DNA of 64,000 bases from Diploptera punctata (GCA_030220185.1 JASPKZ010004202.1:2112001-2176000), one strand, 5' to 3'; positions 24,330 to 35,115 are shown, counted from the stretch's first letter. Notes: generated by a model not told the origin, from the sequence alone. Made by a program: numbers and translations.

Positions 24330-24580
24330 TTAGGAAGTAATATTTTGAGGTTATTTTAATTAAATTAATTTTAGTCTGTTTTTTCATCTTACCTCAATAT
24401 TAATGTTGATTTGTTCTTGAACATGTATATCATAATATCATCAGCATCTTGCCCAGACTGGTTGAATTTATGTTGTATGCCCTGGATGTTGATGTCAGCT
24501 CCATCCTGGCCTAAGTGGAAAGCTATTTTCTTTCTCACAGAAATTTGGCTGAAGTAAAAAAAGCGATAACACAAATACTC
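24330..24580 (-). mobile_element. Diverged Penelope-like tail
   Basis: Minus strand has CTGATGATATTATGATATAC, then TATTGAGGTAAG ... AATAACCTCAAAATATTAC. The terminal stem has changed on both sides (TTGAGGT with ACCTCAA). Open frame 24574-24389 reads DGADINIQGIQHKFNQSGQD and may be coding tail. An exon of an unknown gene is the alternative. Bases 23870-24320 are AT-rich with nothing recognised. Confidence 0.45.
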
Positions 24581-24668
24581 AAAATCCGCAGCCTAAACCA
24601 AAACAAAACGCAAATGTAATTCGTGTTGTTTTACGTAGAATTTCACAAAAGTAAAATAATTGTGAATT

Positions 24669-24909
24669 TTATACGTCTAAAACATGATTTAGATATGCGA
24701 TGTAACATATAGCGAGCTTGAGGATTTCTATTTTGGAGAGTTTCTTGTCTGGAGGCAAAGTCGGAAGAAGCTTCCGTAGCTCGGAAAACGCCACGTTGAA
24801 TGCTTCTACCCTAATTCTTTCTCGTGTTGCGTGTGCTGTTCTATATTTCTGCGTCGCTCGGCGTCGACGTCGTCTTTCTTCTCGGGTAAGAGCGCCCATA
24901 TCCTTTTCC
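24669..24909 (-). CDS. bHLH transcription factor, NHLH/HEN (HLH4C-like), terminal exon
   Basis: Reads [79 protein letters not shown] and stop. The basic region, helix 1, PP-containing loop and helix 2 are all complete. The end [12 protein letters not shown] is the exact C-terminus of vertebrate NHLH1/2 and their insect homologue. These neuronal factors bind E-boxes as dimers. The acceptor TGTCGCAG at 24917-24910 suggests the exon starts at 24909 in a split codon. The open frame continues to a Met at 25001, but that part is unlike the family. The 5' exon lies to the right, unidentified, possibly outside the window. A single-exon gene starting at the Met at 24899 cannot be excluded. Confidence 0.9.
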
Positions 24910-25017
24910 CTGCGACAGACAAAAGTTATAGGCCTAATTTTCCTCAGTATAAAGTGACTAAAGGGCGAAAAATATGTATCATTCCTCAGATTGAATATCA
25001 ATGGATCATACTGTATA

Positions 25018-25143
25018 CTGTGGAAAGCAATGGGAAGCTACCACACTTACAATTCCCTAGTAAAGCTGCAAGCATGGCATGAAAATGCTATGATTGCAGT
25101 GAAGGACCTGCCTTCGGGCAGAATTACTATGGATGGATGGATA
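25018..25143 (+). mobile_element. SINE-A 3' fragment
   Basis: From GTGGAAAGCAATGGGAAGC to ACTATGGATGGATGG; head and body missing. Inserted just upstream of the bHLH exon. Confidence 0.8.
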
Positions 25144-25184
25144 CTGTATACATTAGTTCACATAAACGGCGGCAAAAAAGAGTA

Positions 25185-25480
25185 CCGTAAACGGGGCTAC
25201 TTTGACATATTTTGAAGGTTTTTAAGGTCTAACTCGTATGATTTATGCCGAAAAAATTGAATGATTTATTGTACCAATTGAACCTTAGACTACAAATCCC
25301 ATTTGGTGCTGTTCTCCTCAAACAAAAACTTAGTAGGACAACAATGAGTTTTGTTTAGGTCTGTTTTGCCCATGTGCTGGGGCTACTTTGACATCACATT
25401 TGTTTTCACTATAATTCAAAGTAGACCCACTGTAGGTACTACTTTGACACCAATTTATCTTTTTATAAAAGCCTGAAATT
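25185..25480 (+). mobile_element. pogo-type element, left end only
   Basis: Begins ACCGTAAACGGGGCTACTTT and matches the left ~290 bp of 46973-47809; the right end is missing. Confidence 0.7.
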
Positions 25481-25508
25481 CACGACCAATTATAAATTAT
25501 GTTCTTTG

Positions 25509-25649
25509 TAACTAGAGACTATAAGATATGGTATTAGATACAAAAGTGTTCCGGAGACCAGAAATTGAATCAGATCACTATGTTCTTGTTACCACTGTAC
25601 GTATGAAACCAAGATGGATTAAAATATAAAAAAAGTTCATAATTTGGAT
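25509..25649 (+). repeat. ~140-bp direct repeat, left copy
   Basis: GTAACTAGAGACTATAAGAT...TCATAATTTGGATTTGAA. The second copy follows a LINE-D insertion at 26044-26125 and continues at 27426-27490 after a mariner. Confidence 0.75.
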
Positions 25650-26043
25650 TTGAAAAAAACTATTTTGAAGTTTTACAAAGTATTGGCAGTTCCATCTCTT
25701 ATCTATGGATGTGAAACCTGGACATTAACAAAGGCAGATAGTAAACAAATAGAGGCTGCTGAAATGAAGATGTTGAGAGCAATAGCAGGATACCAAAGGA
25801 CAGATAAAAAGAAAAACGAAGATATATTTAATATCTGTGAAAGAATAAAATATTAAAATGCTTATCTTCAGCACGTATTAGGAATGAATGAACATCGCAT
25901 ACCAAGAAGAATGTATAATTATAAACCAAAAGGGAGAAGAATGTTGGGAAGACCATTGAAGAGATTGAAAGACCAATTCGACCTATAATGAAATCGGAAC
26001 AGGCCATTGGGCTTAATCCTTCTTGTTAATGATGATGATGATG
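25650..26043 (+). mobile_element. LINE-D 3' half between long direct repeats
   Basis: Reads ILKFYKVLAVPSLIYGCETW, AEMKMLRAIAGYQRTDKKKN, then frame breaks and GRRMLGRPLKRLKDQFDL, stop, with a GATGATGATGATG tail. 5' truncated. Confidence 0.85.
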
Positions 26044-26125
26044 TAACCAGAAACTATAAGATATGGTATTAGATACAAAAGTGTTCAGGGACCAGAAATT
26101 GAATCAGATCTTCTTGTCACCACTA

Positions 26126-27425
26126 CGGAGGGTTGTTTCCGATCTCTGATAACGATTTGCCAAGTAGATTATGACGTTGGAGTGTGAGTCATCAGGGCAG
26201 GAGCGTGCGAGGTGATCAAACCAGTCAGTGTGCTGCTTCTGTTACACTCACACGCGTGTTGCTCTCATAATGCCTAAGCAGATAGACCCGTTTTGGGAAG
26301 GGTACATTACTGCTCTTTCCGACGCTAATTATAGTTATTACGCGATTATTGAGGCTTGCAAAAACGTAATTTTATGGTGTCAAAGTGTGGAATTAGCTCA
26401 GTGCTTAATAAAAAGGGAAAGAGTCGCTTGGGATTAATTCCAAAAGGAAAAAAAAACGGGCAAATCCACGACCTGCTACTACCCGCACCCCAGATGTAAT
26501 CAGAAAGGTCAAGGTCCTTACCTCTGGTGGTAACCCTGCCACACAAAGAGTGATTGCGAATAGATTGGGAATATCCCTTAAAACTGTAAACACCATAATA
26601 AACAAAGATTTAAACATGGAGAAGCGCCACAAAAGCAGGGTTCATAAATTGTTGCCACGTCACATTGCCGAATGCCGCACCAACAGCAGGAAACTATGAA
26701 AAGCACCTGGCAGTAGAACAATGGAAAATTTTGGTCACACTTGATGAAGCATATGTTTATCTAGGATACTGCAACAAACCCTGGGCAATTTACTATAGAG
26801 AAAGGGGTGAAAAAAATTTTCAAACGTGGTATGCCGAATGCAGAGAAAGTTTCTCCAATGGATTTATGTTTATCGCGGGATATTGCTACAATGAAAAACT
26901 GACCATTCGTAGAGTAGCTAAAAAGGCAAAAATCAACTCCCAGTACTACCAGGAAGAAGTTTCTCACCCCAATTTACCCGACTGAAATCCCAGCTCTCTA
27001 TGGTACAGACAAAAACCAAGTCTGGGTGCACCAACACAAGGCCTGCAGTCACACTTCGGGTTCAACCCTGACATTCCTGGAGAAATGGAACAGGAAACTG
27101 GAATACATGCTATTCCATTCAGCAACATCCAAGTGAAGTCTCCTGATGTATCACCGATGGACTTTGTGTCTTTGGATTCTTCAAAAGGGCACTGGGAAAC
27201 AGGCGTCCTCGAACAATAGACGGTCTCTGGAAAGCATATAAAGAGGAGTGGGAACTTCTAGACGTGGCTGTGCTGCGTAAGAGTCTTCTGCAGCGGAAAC
27301 TCCGATGCCGAACCATAGCTCGGGTGAAGAGCTATCAATTAGAGCATGCTCGATGGTGGAGACACGGCTTTTTTTAAGGTAAAACTTAAAAATAATTTGT
27401 TATCAGAGATCAGAAACAACCCTCG
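26126..27425 (+). mobile_element. mariner-like transposon, full length but dead
   Basis: 1.3 kb with TIRs (GAGGGTTGTTTCCGATCTCT / complement) and TA at 26124-26125 and 27427-27428. It lies in the right copy of the 140-bp repeat. N-terminus MPKQIDPFWEGYITALSDAN at 26270. First catalytic Asp in LVTLDEAYVYL (~26743). The second Asp is replaced by His (WVHQHKACSH, ~27034). Third Asp in SPDVSPMDF (~27145). Stops and frameshifts break the ORF. Confidence 0.88.
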
Positions 27426-27829
27426 ATATATGTATGTCACCAAGATGGATTAAAATATTAAACAACTTCATAATTTTGATTTGAACTTCAAATTAAGCTC
27501 CCTCGGAGATCCCAGCACAGCTTAGCTTTATAAGACAAGAGTGCAAAATATTATGAAGTGACCATCCTAAAATGGTCAAAAGATTACCTTCTTCTCTGAT
27601 GCAATGTATTGTGTTGATTGACACGATTATAGTTATCAGAATGTGGTGCAGATGTCAGGAAATCACAGTTCATCCCTTCTCCGCTCCAGCCTGTAATTAA
27701 TTTAACAATATTTTAGTCACTTGGTATTACAATTCTTATGCGAAACTTTTCCTGCTGTAAATTGTTACTGCACTAAAATTCAAGGTTTCGTTTCAGAAGA
27801 ACATTTTAAAGTATAGCATTTAACAAGAA

Positions 27830-28050
27830 GAAAGGTTGCTCAGAAAATCATTGGAATGGTGTTCACCTGGAAGAAGAAAGAGAGGAAGATCTAGAAACTC
27901 GTGGATGGAAATGAGAACTGGAATGAGGACTGTAGGACATGGAGTGAATGGATAGAGACGAGTGGAGAAGGAAAATAAAACTTTAGGTACAGAAAGATGT
28001 GTAAACTTGAAAATCTGTATATAAATAAAAACATTATTATTATTATGATT
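27830..28050 (+). mobile_element. LINE 3' end, further family
   Basis: Reads RSLEWCSPGRRKRGRSRNSW then MEMRTGM, a degenerate 'RGRPRNSW' tail; followed by an ATT run. Bases 27430-27830 hold the rest of the 140-bp repeat and AT-rich sequence. Confidence 0.55.
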
Positions 28051-28056
28051 ATTATA

Positions 28057-28475
28057 TCGGCCGCGGTGGACTAGTGCTTATCCTCCTTGCCTCTGGTCCC
28101 GAAGGTCGCGGGTTCAAACCCGGCCAGGGTCGATGGATTTTTTTAGGATGGAAAAATTCAAGGAGAAACTTCTCCGGGAGGGACTTTAAGCCGTGGGTCC
28201 CGAGTCTGAAGATTTTCAGGCTCGTAAAAGATCCTTAAGTCTGAATGAAAAGGCCTCTAAGCAAAATGTACCGAATTTTCCCGTCCTAGTACTACCTTGG
28301 TTTCCTGGATGTCAGTATGAGGCGGAACGCTGACCGCTGACCACGGACCACTCAAATGACATCTATAGGAAAACAAGTGTAACTAAATTAGTATGGTTCA
28401 AATTCTTCCCTGTAGGGGGAGAGCCGGGGGAGAGCGCTTAAAACCCCTGTTAAGGGAAACATGGGCTTACAAGAA
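28057..28475 (+). mobile_element. SINE-C copy, full head
   Basis: Head CGGCCGCGGTGGACTAGTGC, box B GGTTCAAACCC, body GGGAGGGACTTTAAGCCGTG and TTTTCAGGCTCGTAAAAGAT, 3' end GGGGGAGAGCGC...ATGGGCTTACAAG. Other copies: 49402 (+), 12855, 39668 and 48085 (-). Confidence 0.88.
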
Positions 28476-28864
28476 GATTATGATTATTTCGAAACACCCT
28501 GTAAACGGTACCTCGGTCTTTGTTAGCGCGCCGTATGTTACGCGGCAAGTAGCCTGTTTATCTTGTAAAACACGATAGGATTACAAGTAATATCAATAAT
28601 AAAACAGTTGCTTACACAAAAGTAATATATCATCCCTTAACTAAGGGCATTAATATTTACATTGGTACCGGCCGGACGACACAGCTGTCTGGCAATTTGA
28701 CTGAGTGAGCCCTGTTCCCCGAGGAGTAATTCCGTCACCCTTCTTTTCATCCCCATTCTATAGGAATTGATCGCCAGTCCTTATCAGGAAGTCATCATGC
28801 TTTCAAAAATGTAACATAACTTCTGTTAGCCATATTTATATGAGCCATATTAGTATATAGGCCT

Positions 28865-29725
28865 ATTAATGTATTGTTGTTACACCAGTAGTGGTTTTTG
28901 TCTTCCAATTAAACTATATGTTCATAATTCTTGCGCACGTTTTATTTGTGGTATTCGCAAATTTGACCATGTTACACCGTCCCTGGAACAATTATCGTGG
29001 CTTCGTCTAAGAGAACGTAGAACAGTTCATTCCTTATCCCTTCTCTATAAAATACTTCACACATCATCGCCTAATTATTTATCACGCCGCTTCATCAGAC
29101 TATCCGACACACATAATCTTGACACTCGATCCCATCAGCACATTGTCCTTTATATCCCTCCTCATCACACTGTATATTATTCATTGTCTTTTACGGTCTC
29201 ACTTACCAAAACATGGAATTCCCTTCCGTCCTATGTCAGAGTCTGTCAAACTATAACATCCTTCAAAAACAAACTAAAGAATTATTTAATAACAAACTAA
29301 CTTATACACCTCACTGATAATATTCTTTTAGCAATATTAATATATTAAATTATTTATGAAAATAATATTAAGAATAGCAAATATTTTTATTTGTTTTGTT
29401 TTAAATATTGTATAATCGTAAAATTAGTTTTCTATATCTCATTATTTTCCTTTGTTTTTTATATACACTAGACAGGGACAATTTAATATGTATTGCTTGT
29501 ATACATTTTATTATTAGTTTTAGTCTTAATTTTAACTAACATTAACTGGTTGTATTATAGATCGTAATATATTAGATATTATCTTTTGATCAAATTTTTA
29601 CTTAGTATTTAATATTAGAGTTAATTGAGATTGTTATATTCTGATGTAATATATGTTTGTCCTGGTGAGTGGAAGAGAAGGCCACATGGCCTTAACTCCA
29701 CCAGATTAAATAAATATAATCTATA
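28865..29725 (+). mobile_element. LINE-J copy with C-terminal coding end
   Basis: Reads NSCARFICGIRKFDHVTPSL, EQLSWLRLRERRTVHSLSLL, YKILHTSSPNYLSRRF and KTWNSLPSYVRVCQTITSFK, NKLKNYLITN stop (~29300). UTR and the CCTGGTGAGTGG...CCACCAG box follow at ~29660-29705. This 'R..R...L..LYKIL' and 'WNSLP' ending is typical of CR1/L2/Jockey-group LINEs; the clade is not resolved. Confidence 0.85.
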
Positions 29726-29729
29726 ATCT

Positions 29730-30083
29730 ATGTAAGTCTAGAGCAAGATAATGGTAGCACTAACGTTCACTTTTAAAATTAATGTTTTTTGTAAGTAACA
29801 GTTGAATAATATATACCATCTGCATTACAATCTTACCTTTTATTACATAGAAATCACAGCTCTATTTATGACTGAAGGTTGGCATCATCCTTATATCACG
29901 TCTTGCAGTAAAAAATATTTTTTTGCGCGATAGTGCGTTTAGACATACTTACAGCAATGGTAACCATGATTGAAAGTTCAACTTCGTACATTTTGGGGTT
30001 GCCAACCTAAATAACTATACTGTAATATTACATTTACATCCACGTGCGGGAAATAAAACCACTGCCCTCTATGTATACTACGT

Positions 30084-30124
<41 letters not shown>

Positions 30125-30540
30125 AGAAAAAAGGATTTGAACTCCCGACTCAAGCATTCTTTTTTCTTTTCATATCATATTTGCCTTCATTGCCAAATGT
30201 CAAAAATATATTTATAATATATATATATACAAAAAATATCCATAAGGTAGTGATAATATACATTATACGAAACAAATCACTGCATTTTAAATGAACTGAA
30301 CTTTATTTGAAACAATATAAAACAATAAAATACGTACTTGCGGCCATGTTATCAATAATAATGGTCTCACGGCCTCCTGTACTTTCAACTAATAAACATT
30401 GCCCACACTGTTAACGTTACTCAATTGTTTATAATGAAAGGAAATATTTCCAACAAAGATGTTATTATTTTACTATTATTTATTATTTTGAAAATATATC
30501 GCGCAAAACATAATGTACAACGCACGTTAGTGAAGTGTTT
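29730..30540. other. AT-rich sequence with tRNA-like foldback remnant
   Basis: Holds an AT microsatellite (30088-30120) and the inverted repeat 30118-30176 (ATATGAAAAGAAAAAAGGAT ... complement) around TTTGAACTCCCGAC, a box-B-like core on the minus strand. Otherwise nothing recognised. Confidence 0.5.
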
Positions 30541-30542
30541 TA

Positions 30543-30645
30543 CAGAATATCGGAAATTAAAAACCTCGTTATCGCTCGGTTTTTAAACATTTTCCTCGAT
30601 TCTGTAAATACCACTTTCCAACCTTGCATCGTAATATACTATTGA
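30543..30645 (-). repeat. Dispersed repeat S copy 1
   Basis: CGTTATCGCTCGGTTTTTAA ... CGATTCTGTAAATACCACTT. The inverted copy is at 35025-35115. Bases 30650-31020 have nothing recognised. Confidence 0.55.
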
Positions 30646-31019
30646 ATGTTGGAAATAAGTGAGAACCATTCAGATTTAGAAATACAAATCACATAGGCTT
30701 CTATAGAGTTGGGGATGAAAGTTGTAGAAATAACAAGAATTGCTTCTAGTTTTATGACATCGGTAAATCTGAGTACGTCAACAAGGCTTTTCACTGCTTT
30801 CACCGATACAAGTTTAATGTTATAAGAGTTCCTTCTGAACAAAGGGTACATATTAAATGAAATCAGGAGACCCGCTCAAATTTTGGTCTTGTTTTGTGGT
30901 TTTAGAGTACCTATATTATTTTTAAACCTCCATGATATTTTTAACTTGTCGTGGTGGAGTGGCTTGCGTGCTTAAATTATTTAAAATATAATTCATAACT
31001 AAGATAAACTAACATAAAA

Positions 31020-31862
31020 TCAGCACATTTAATAGTTTAATCAACAGGATGTTAAAACTACCCTTGAACAAAACAAATTATAACAAATAACTACAATATC
31101 TTAAAAACATGGCGAAAAGCAACGGATTCAACAAACAAATCATTGATAAGCTTATAAAGAAACAAAAAAGAAAACATGATGCAAACAATATAACAAAACT
31201 TGAAAGAGAATCTAATGATAACAAAACATGGGTAACATACACAGGAAATGAAACCACAAAACTAGCCAGAACTTTGAAAAAGATAAATAAAAACATTAAC
31301 ATAGCTTATGAAACAGGAAACAAATTAAACAACATAATATACAATTACATAGAAGAACACAACAAATTCAACAACAAGGGAGGGAGTCTACAAACTAACA
31401 TGTAAAGATTGTAATACATTTTATATTGGTAGGAAGCAGAAATTTCAATACAAGATATAAAGAACACCTAAAAGATTTCATACACGCGGATGATAAATCA
31501 AGCTTTGCTAAACATCTCATTAACGCAGGTCATCGAATGAACACAATTGAAAATACTCTCACGATAATCCACCGAGAAAACATTCCAGCTATGAATTGAA
31601 ATTATAAAGGAAACAAACAACACCTCACTTCTTAATGAGAACGCACCCAGTCAAACCCATTATACGAGATCGTCAAAAACAAGTCAGTTGCTGCTACAAA
31701 CAGTTGGAGTATACATCACCGTACACAACAACAACCTGCAGAAGATGGAAGATAACTTGCGAAAGCGTTCCAGTTAATTTTATATACAATATTTTAACAA
31801 AGTTGAGGACGACGGCACCTACCAACAGGTACAATTTAATTTTTAACTTTCATCATATGACT
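31020..31862 (+). mobile_element. Penelope-like element, reverse transcriptase end to tail (PLE-10)
   Basis: Coding remnant: SLINRMLKLPLNKTNYNK (31025 on), MAKSNGFNKQIIDKLIKKQK, KTWVTYTGNETTKLARTLKK, EHNKFNNKGG, then frame-shifted GVYKLTCKDCNTFYIG and RYKEHLKDFIHADDKSSFAK in other frames. A hammerhead relative (31736-31773) and tail CAAAGTTGAGGACGACGGC follow. The 'GVYKLTCKDC..YIG' block is the GIY-YIG nuclease. Broken by several frameshifts. Confidence 0.85.
31736..31773 (+). ncRNA. Hammerhead relative, decayed core
   Basis: CTG, CAGAAGA (for CTGATGA), stem II GGAAG/CTTGC, GAAA, GCGT, TC, CAG. Same layout as 16935-16972 with three changed positions, so probably inactive. Confidence 0.6.
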
Positions 31863-31984
31863 TCACCTCAACGGAATTTGATATGAATTTTATTAGTGTT
31901 GATAAGATAAACTAAGAAAGAATGTAGAATTAAGTAGAATGAAAATACAATACATTCTAATCATTCATAATCAAGAAACGACAA

Positions 31985-32340
31985 TTTTTATTAATTAATA
32001 TAACAATGCACCACCCTCCGAGAGCTATGCCGGTGGTAGCATTGCTGCCGAAAGGTCGAAGGCGATAAGCTGTAAAAATATAATCGTCAAAAAACGCTCG
32101 AACATTTGTTCCATTGGGGCAAAATTTTGCGGAAGTAAAATAGTCTCCCTTTAGATTCTTCGGGCGGGGACTACTTCAGGAATGAACAGAGAAGTGAATG
32201 GAGAAGGCTACACAATAGTGAGCTACATGATCTTTATAGGAAGCCAGATATAATAAGAACAGTTAAGTCTCGTAGACTTCAATGGGCAGGACATGTGGTA
32301 CGAATGGGAAATGTAAGACATGCATGGAAGCTTCAAGGAT
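31985..32340 (+). mobile_element. LINE-A internal-deletion derivative (1)
   Basis: 5' UTR-like part GGTGGTAGCATTGCTGCCGA ... GGGCGGGGACTACTTCAGG is joined at ~32180 to the 3' coding region (AACAGAGAAGTGAATGGAGA, RLQWAGHVVRMGN). The whole middle of the element is absent. Confidence 0.75.
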
Positions 32341-32555
32341 TAAAAAAAATAATTTACAATGAGCAACCTCTATTGGCCAGAAAAGTTGGAAGACCTAAAT
32401 TAAGATGGGAGGATGGTATAATTCAAGACATTAAGATTTTAAAAATAAAAAACTGGAAGAATGAAGCTCAGAACAGGGAAGTCTGGCATAATCTTCTGAG
32501 GGCGGCCAAGGCTCACATGGGGCTGTCGAACCATTGATGATGATGATGCATTGAA
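32341..32555 (+). mobile_element. LINE 3' end spliced into LINE-A
   Basis: Reads NEQPLLARKVGRPKLRWEDG, IKNWKNEAQNREVWHNLLRA, AKAHMGLSNH stop and GATGATGATG. A different family from the LINE-A sequence that resumes at 32556 (LEASCRKTRG...). Confidence 0.75.
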
Positions 32556-32755
32556 GCTTCTTGTAGGAAAACCAGAGGAAAAACGCCCAGTTAGTAGACC
32601 AAGAATGAGGTGGGAGAATAGCATTAAACATGATTTGAGGGATGTAGTTCATACATGAAACGATTGGAAAACATCTCGGGATAGGGATGTATAGAGAGCT
32701 TATGTCTTGTAGGTATGAACCTACGGGTTCGATAATGACAGTGAGTTAGTTACCC
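32556..32755 (+). mobile_element. LINE-A 3' end
   Basis: Continues LINE-A: GRPRMRW in frame-shifted form, end CTACGGGTTCGATAATGACAGTGAG. Bases 32756-33190 contain no recognised element. Confidence 0.7.
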
Positions 32756-33194
32756 GCGTAACAATAAATTCACATTTACCACAACTTACGACTGTTAGTT
32801 GTAGATTTGTAAGGTATACTTGTTTCTTTCGTTCCCTTCAGTTCATATCCTGGTGTAGATTTATCTGCATTTCTAGAGTTATGCCAAATTCCCTCCAGGG
32901 CTTACGAGGGTTGAATCTCAGGAGGCTCATCTTGTTTTGTGGACTTACAAGTCTGTAAATGACGCAGGCCTGTTTTCGATATTTTACATAATATTAGTTA
33001 CATTTTTTATTACCTGTTATCAGCATAATAATTGATATTTTACTAGCTATATAGATAGATAGATAGATCATCGGTTGATTAATGTCTTTGACATCGTTCG
33101 ATTCCCAATAGCCAATTTTGCCGGTCCATCCAATCTCCTGTTCGTAGATGTTTCTTCTTCATATGAAGGAAGATATATATATAAATATATATAA

Positions 33195-33605
33195 AATAGA
33201 TCGTAATATAATAGATATTTTCTTTTTGATCAAATTTTTATTTCGTATTTAATATTAGAGTTAATTTAGCTTGTTATATTCTGATGTAACATATGTTTGA
33301 CGTATGGGGAATGAAAGACTTGCATGGAAGCTTCTTGTAGGAAAGCCAGAAGGAAAACGCCCAGTTCGTAGACCAAGAATGAGGTGGGAGAATAACATTA
33401 ACTATGATTTGAGGGAAGTAGATTATACAGGGAATGATTGGAAAGCATTAGCTCTGAATAGGGATGTATGGAGAGCTTATGTCTGCGCGGCCATGAACCT
33501 ACGGGTTCGATAGTGCTAGTGAGTAAGTAAGTAAGTAACATATGTTTGTCCTGGTGAGTGGGAGAGAAGGCCACATGGCCTTAACTCCACCAGGCTAAAT
33601 AAATA
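33195..33605 (+). mobile_element. LINE-J 3' end interrupted by LINE-A
   Basis: UTR 33195-33299, then after the insertion the box TGTTTGTCCTGGTGAGTGGG...CCACCAGGCTAAATAAATAA to 33605. Confidence 0.8.
33300..33535 (+). mobile_element. LINE-A, 236-bp truncated insertion with target duplication
   Basis: Target duplication TAACATATGTTTG at 33287-33299 and 33536-33548. Reads MGNERLAWKLLVGKPEGKRP, GNDWKALALNRDVWRAYVCA, stop, tail GTAAGTAAG. Clear evidence that the GTAA repeat is the LINE-A 3' terminus. Confidence 0.92.
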
Positions 33606-33614
33606 AATCTAAAT

Positions 33615-33935
33615 CTATATTCCCTTACTCCAGGAGGTCTTCCCTCAGGTTTCCATTCCAAAAAACATTTTGGTAGCCGATCTTTTTTCATTCGCTGGAC
33701 ATGTCCGTACCATCTTAATTGCTGAGTTTTAATATAATCTAAAATAGTGTCTTCAATCTTCATTTTCTCCCTTATAACTGAGTTCCTAATTTTCTCTCTT
33801 CTTGAAATTCTTGCTGCCCTTCGTATAAAATCCATTTCCGTTGCAAAATATACTTATTTGTTTTTGTTGTTAACGGCCAAAGTTCCGCCCCATAAGTAAT
33901 GATGCTTTCAACAATTGTATGATATATATATATAT
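33615..33935 (-). mobile_element. LINE-F 3' end
   Basis: Minus strand: MDFIRRAARISRREKIRNSV, IKTQQLRWYGHVQRMKKDRL, PKCFLEWKPEGRPPG. The other copy is at 59.07-59.51 kb. Confidence 0.8.
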
Positions 33936-33943
33936 ATATATAT

Positions 33944-34229
33944 AAATAAGTGATCCCACAACAGGCCCGGAGGCCCTTGGGGTAGTAGGAGGTTAAGGCT
34001 CCCACTTTTTTCTAGACAATCGGCACTTTGTCAGCCGGGCGTGACGGCCGCCTTTACTCCCAGAACAAGCGTCTGGTACTCATTTCCATTAGAGGCTGAG
34101 TCGACCCCAGGACCATAGTGCCGCCAGAGGGTTTGGGTCAGTTTAAAAATCCTGACCCCAACGGGACTTGAACCCTCGACCCTCCGGCTTGTAGCTCAGT
34201 TTCTTAACCACTACGCTACGGCGTGCCCC
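33944..34229 (-). mobile_element. SINE-B copy
   Basis: Antisense; AAGTGATCCCACAACAGGCC ... CTACGCTACGGCGTGCCCC. Lies between AT microsatellites (33918-33943, 34230-34252). Confidence 0.87.
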
Positions 34230-34255
34230 TATATATATATATATATATATATAAT

Positions 34256-34580
34256 GTCCACCGCTGTGGTCTCGAGGTAGCGTGCTGCCTTGTCACGCAG
34301 CGGGCCCGGGTTCGATCCCCGGTCGGGGCAGTTTTTCTGGGTGAGGTTTTTATCGGGATTTTCCTCACCTGTAAGACAAATGTCGGGAAAACTTTAAGGC
34401 CCAAACGGTCCCCGAAATCATATGGCCATCATCCTTATCATTATCATTATCATCATCATCCTTCACCGGTGTGGAAAGCAACTGGAAGCTACCACACCTA
34501 CACAATTAGTAAAGCTGCAAGCATAGCATGAAAATGCTACGATTGCAGTGAAGGACCTGCCTTCGGGCAGAATTACTATG

Positions 34581-34583
<3 letters not shown>
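34256..34583 (+). mobile_element. SINE-A copy, complete head
   Basis: GTCCACCGCTGTGGTCTCGA, GCTGCCTTGTCACGCAG, box B GGTTCGATCCCC, internal ATC repeats, end ACTATGGATG followed by an AT run (34584-34624). The anticodon region CTTGTCACG and T arm match tRNA-Asp(GTC). Confidence 0.9.
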
Positions 34584-34626
<43 letters not shown>

Positions 34627-35024
34627 GTATACAGTAATTCAGCCTGCGATGTTTGTCCTCGCAAAACTCGGAAAGTAGTTGACCGGTTGTTATGAGAGTT
34701 TGTAAATACAGGTTTTCAAATACGGAGAGAGTTTATTCGCTATAAAATAATTAGGTGTAGTTAACCTGAAACGAACATTTAAACATCCCACTTGCGGTCG
34801 CAATTTTTGAAGTTTCACAACGAAACTCAGTGAATTATATGCGATTAAAACAAACCGAAGTAGATATTGTCAAAAAATCAGCGAAATATGGTAATTAATT
34901 GTTTGGATTTTTGTGAAATCGAAATTAAATATTGACTCTAGCAACCGCCATGTTTGGTTCGTCGCAATGTATGGCATACAATTTAATGAACCCGTAATTT
35001 TTTTCAACTTATTCAACTATAATT

Positions 35025-35115
35025 AAAATAGTGCATTACGATGTGAGGTTGGGAAGTGGTTTTTACAGAATCGAGGGAAAGTGTTTAAAAACCGAGCGAT
35101 AGCGAAACGTTAAGG
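35025..35115 (+). repeat. Dispersed repeat S copy 2
   Basis: Inverted relative of 30543-30645 (AAGTGTTTAAAAACCGAGCG). Upstream 34935-34980 shares CCATGTTTGGTTCGTCGCAA with repeat R copy 1. The rest of 34590-35340 holds nothing recognised. Confidence 0.55.

Noticed and set aside
24389..24574. Exon of a second host gene on the minus strand (donor-like GTAAGA at its end)
   Set aside because: The apparent donor is part of the TTGAGGTAAG Penelope tail motif and the frame has no recognisable domain. Kept only as a possible Penelope coding tail.
30088..30120. AT run as a regulatory or origin sequence
   Set aside because: One of many AT microsatellites in the window; nothing sets it apart.
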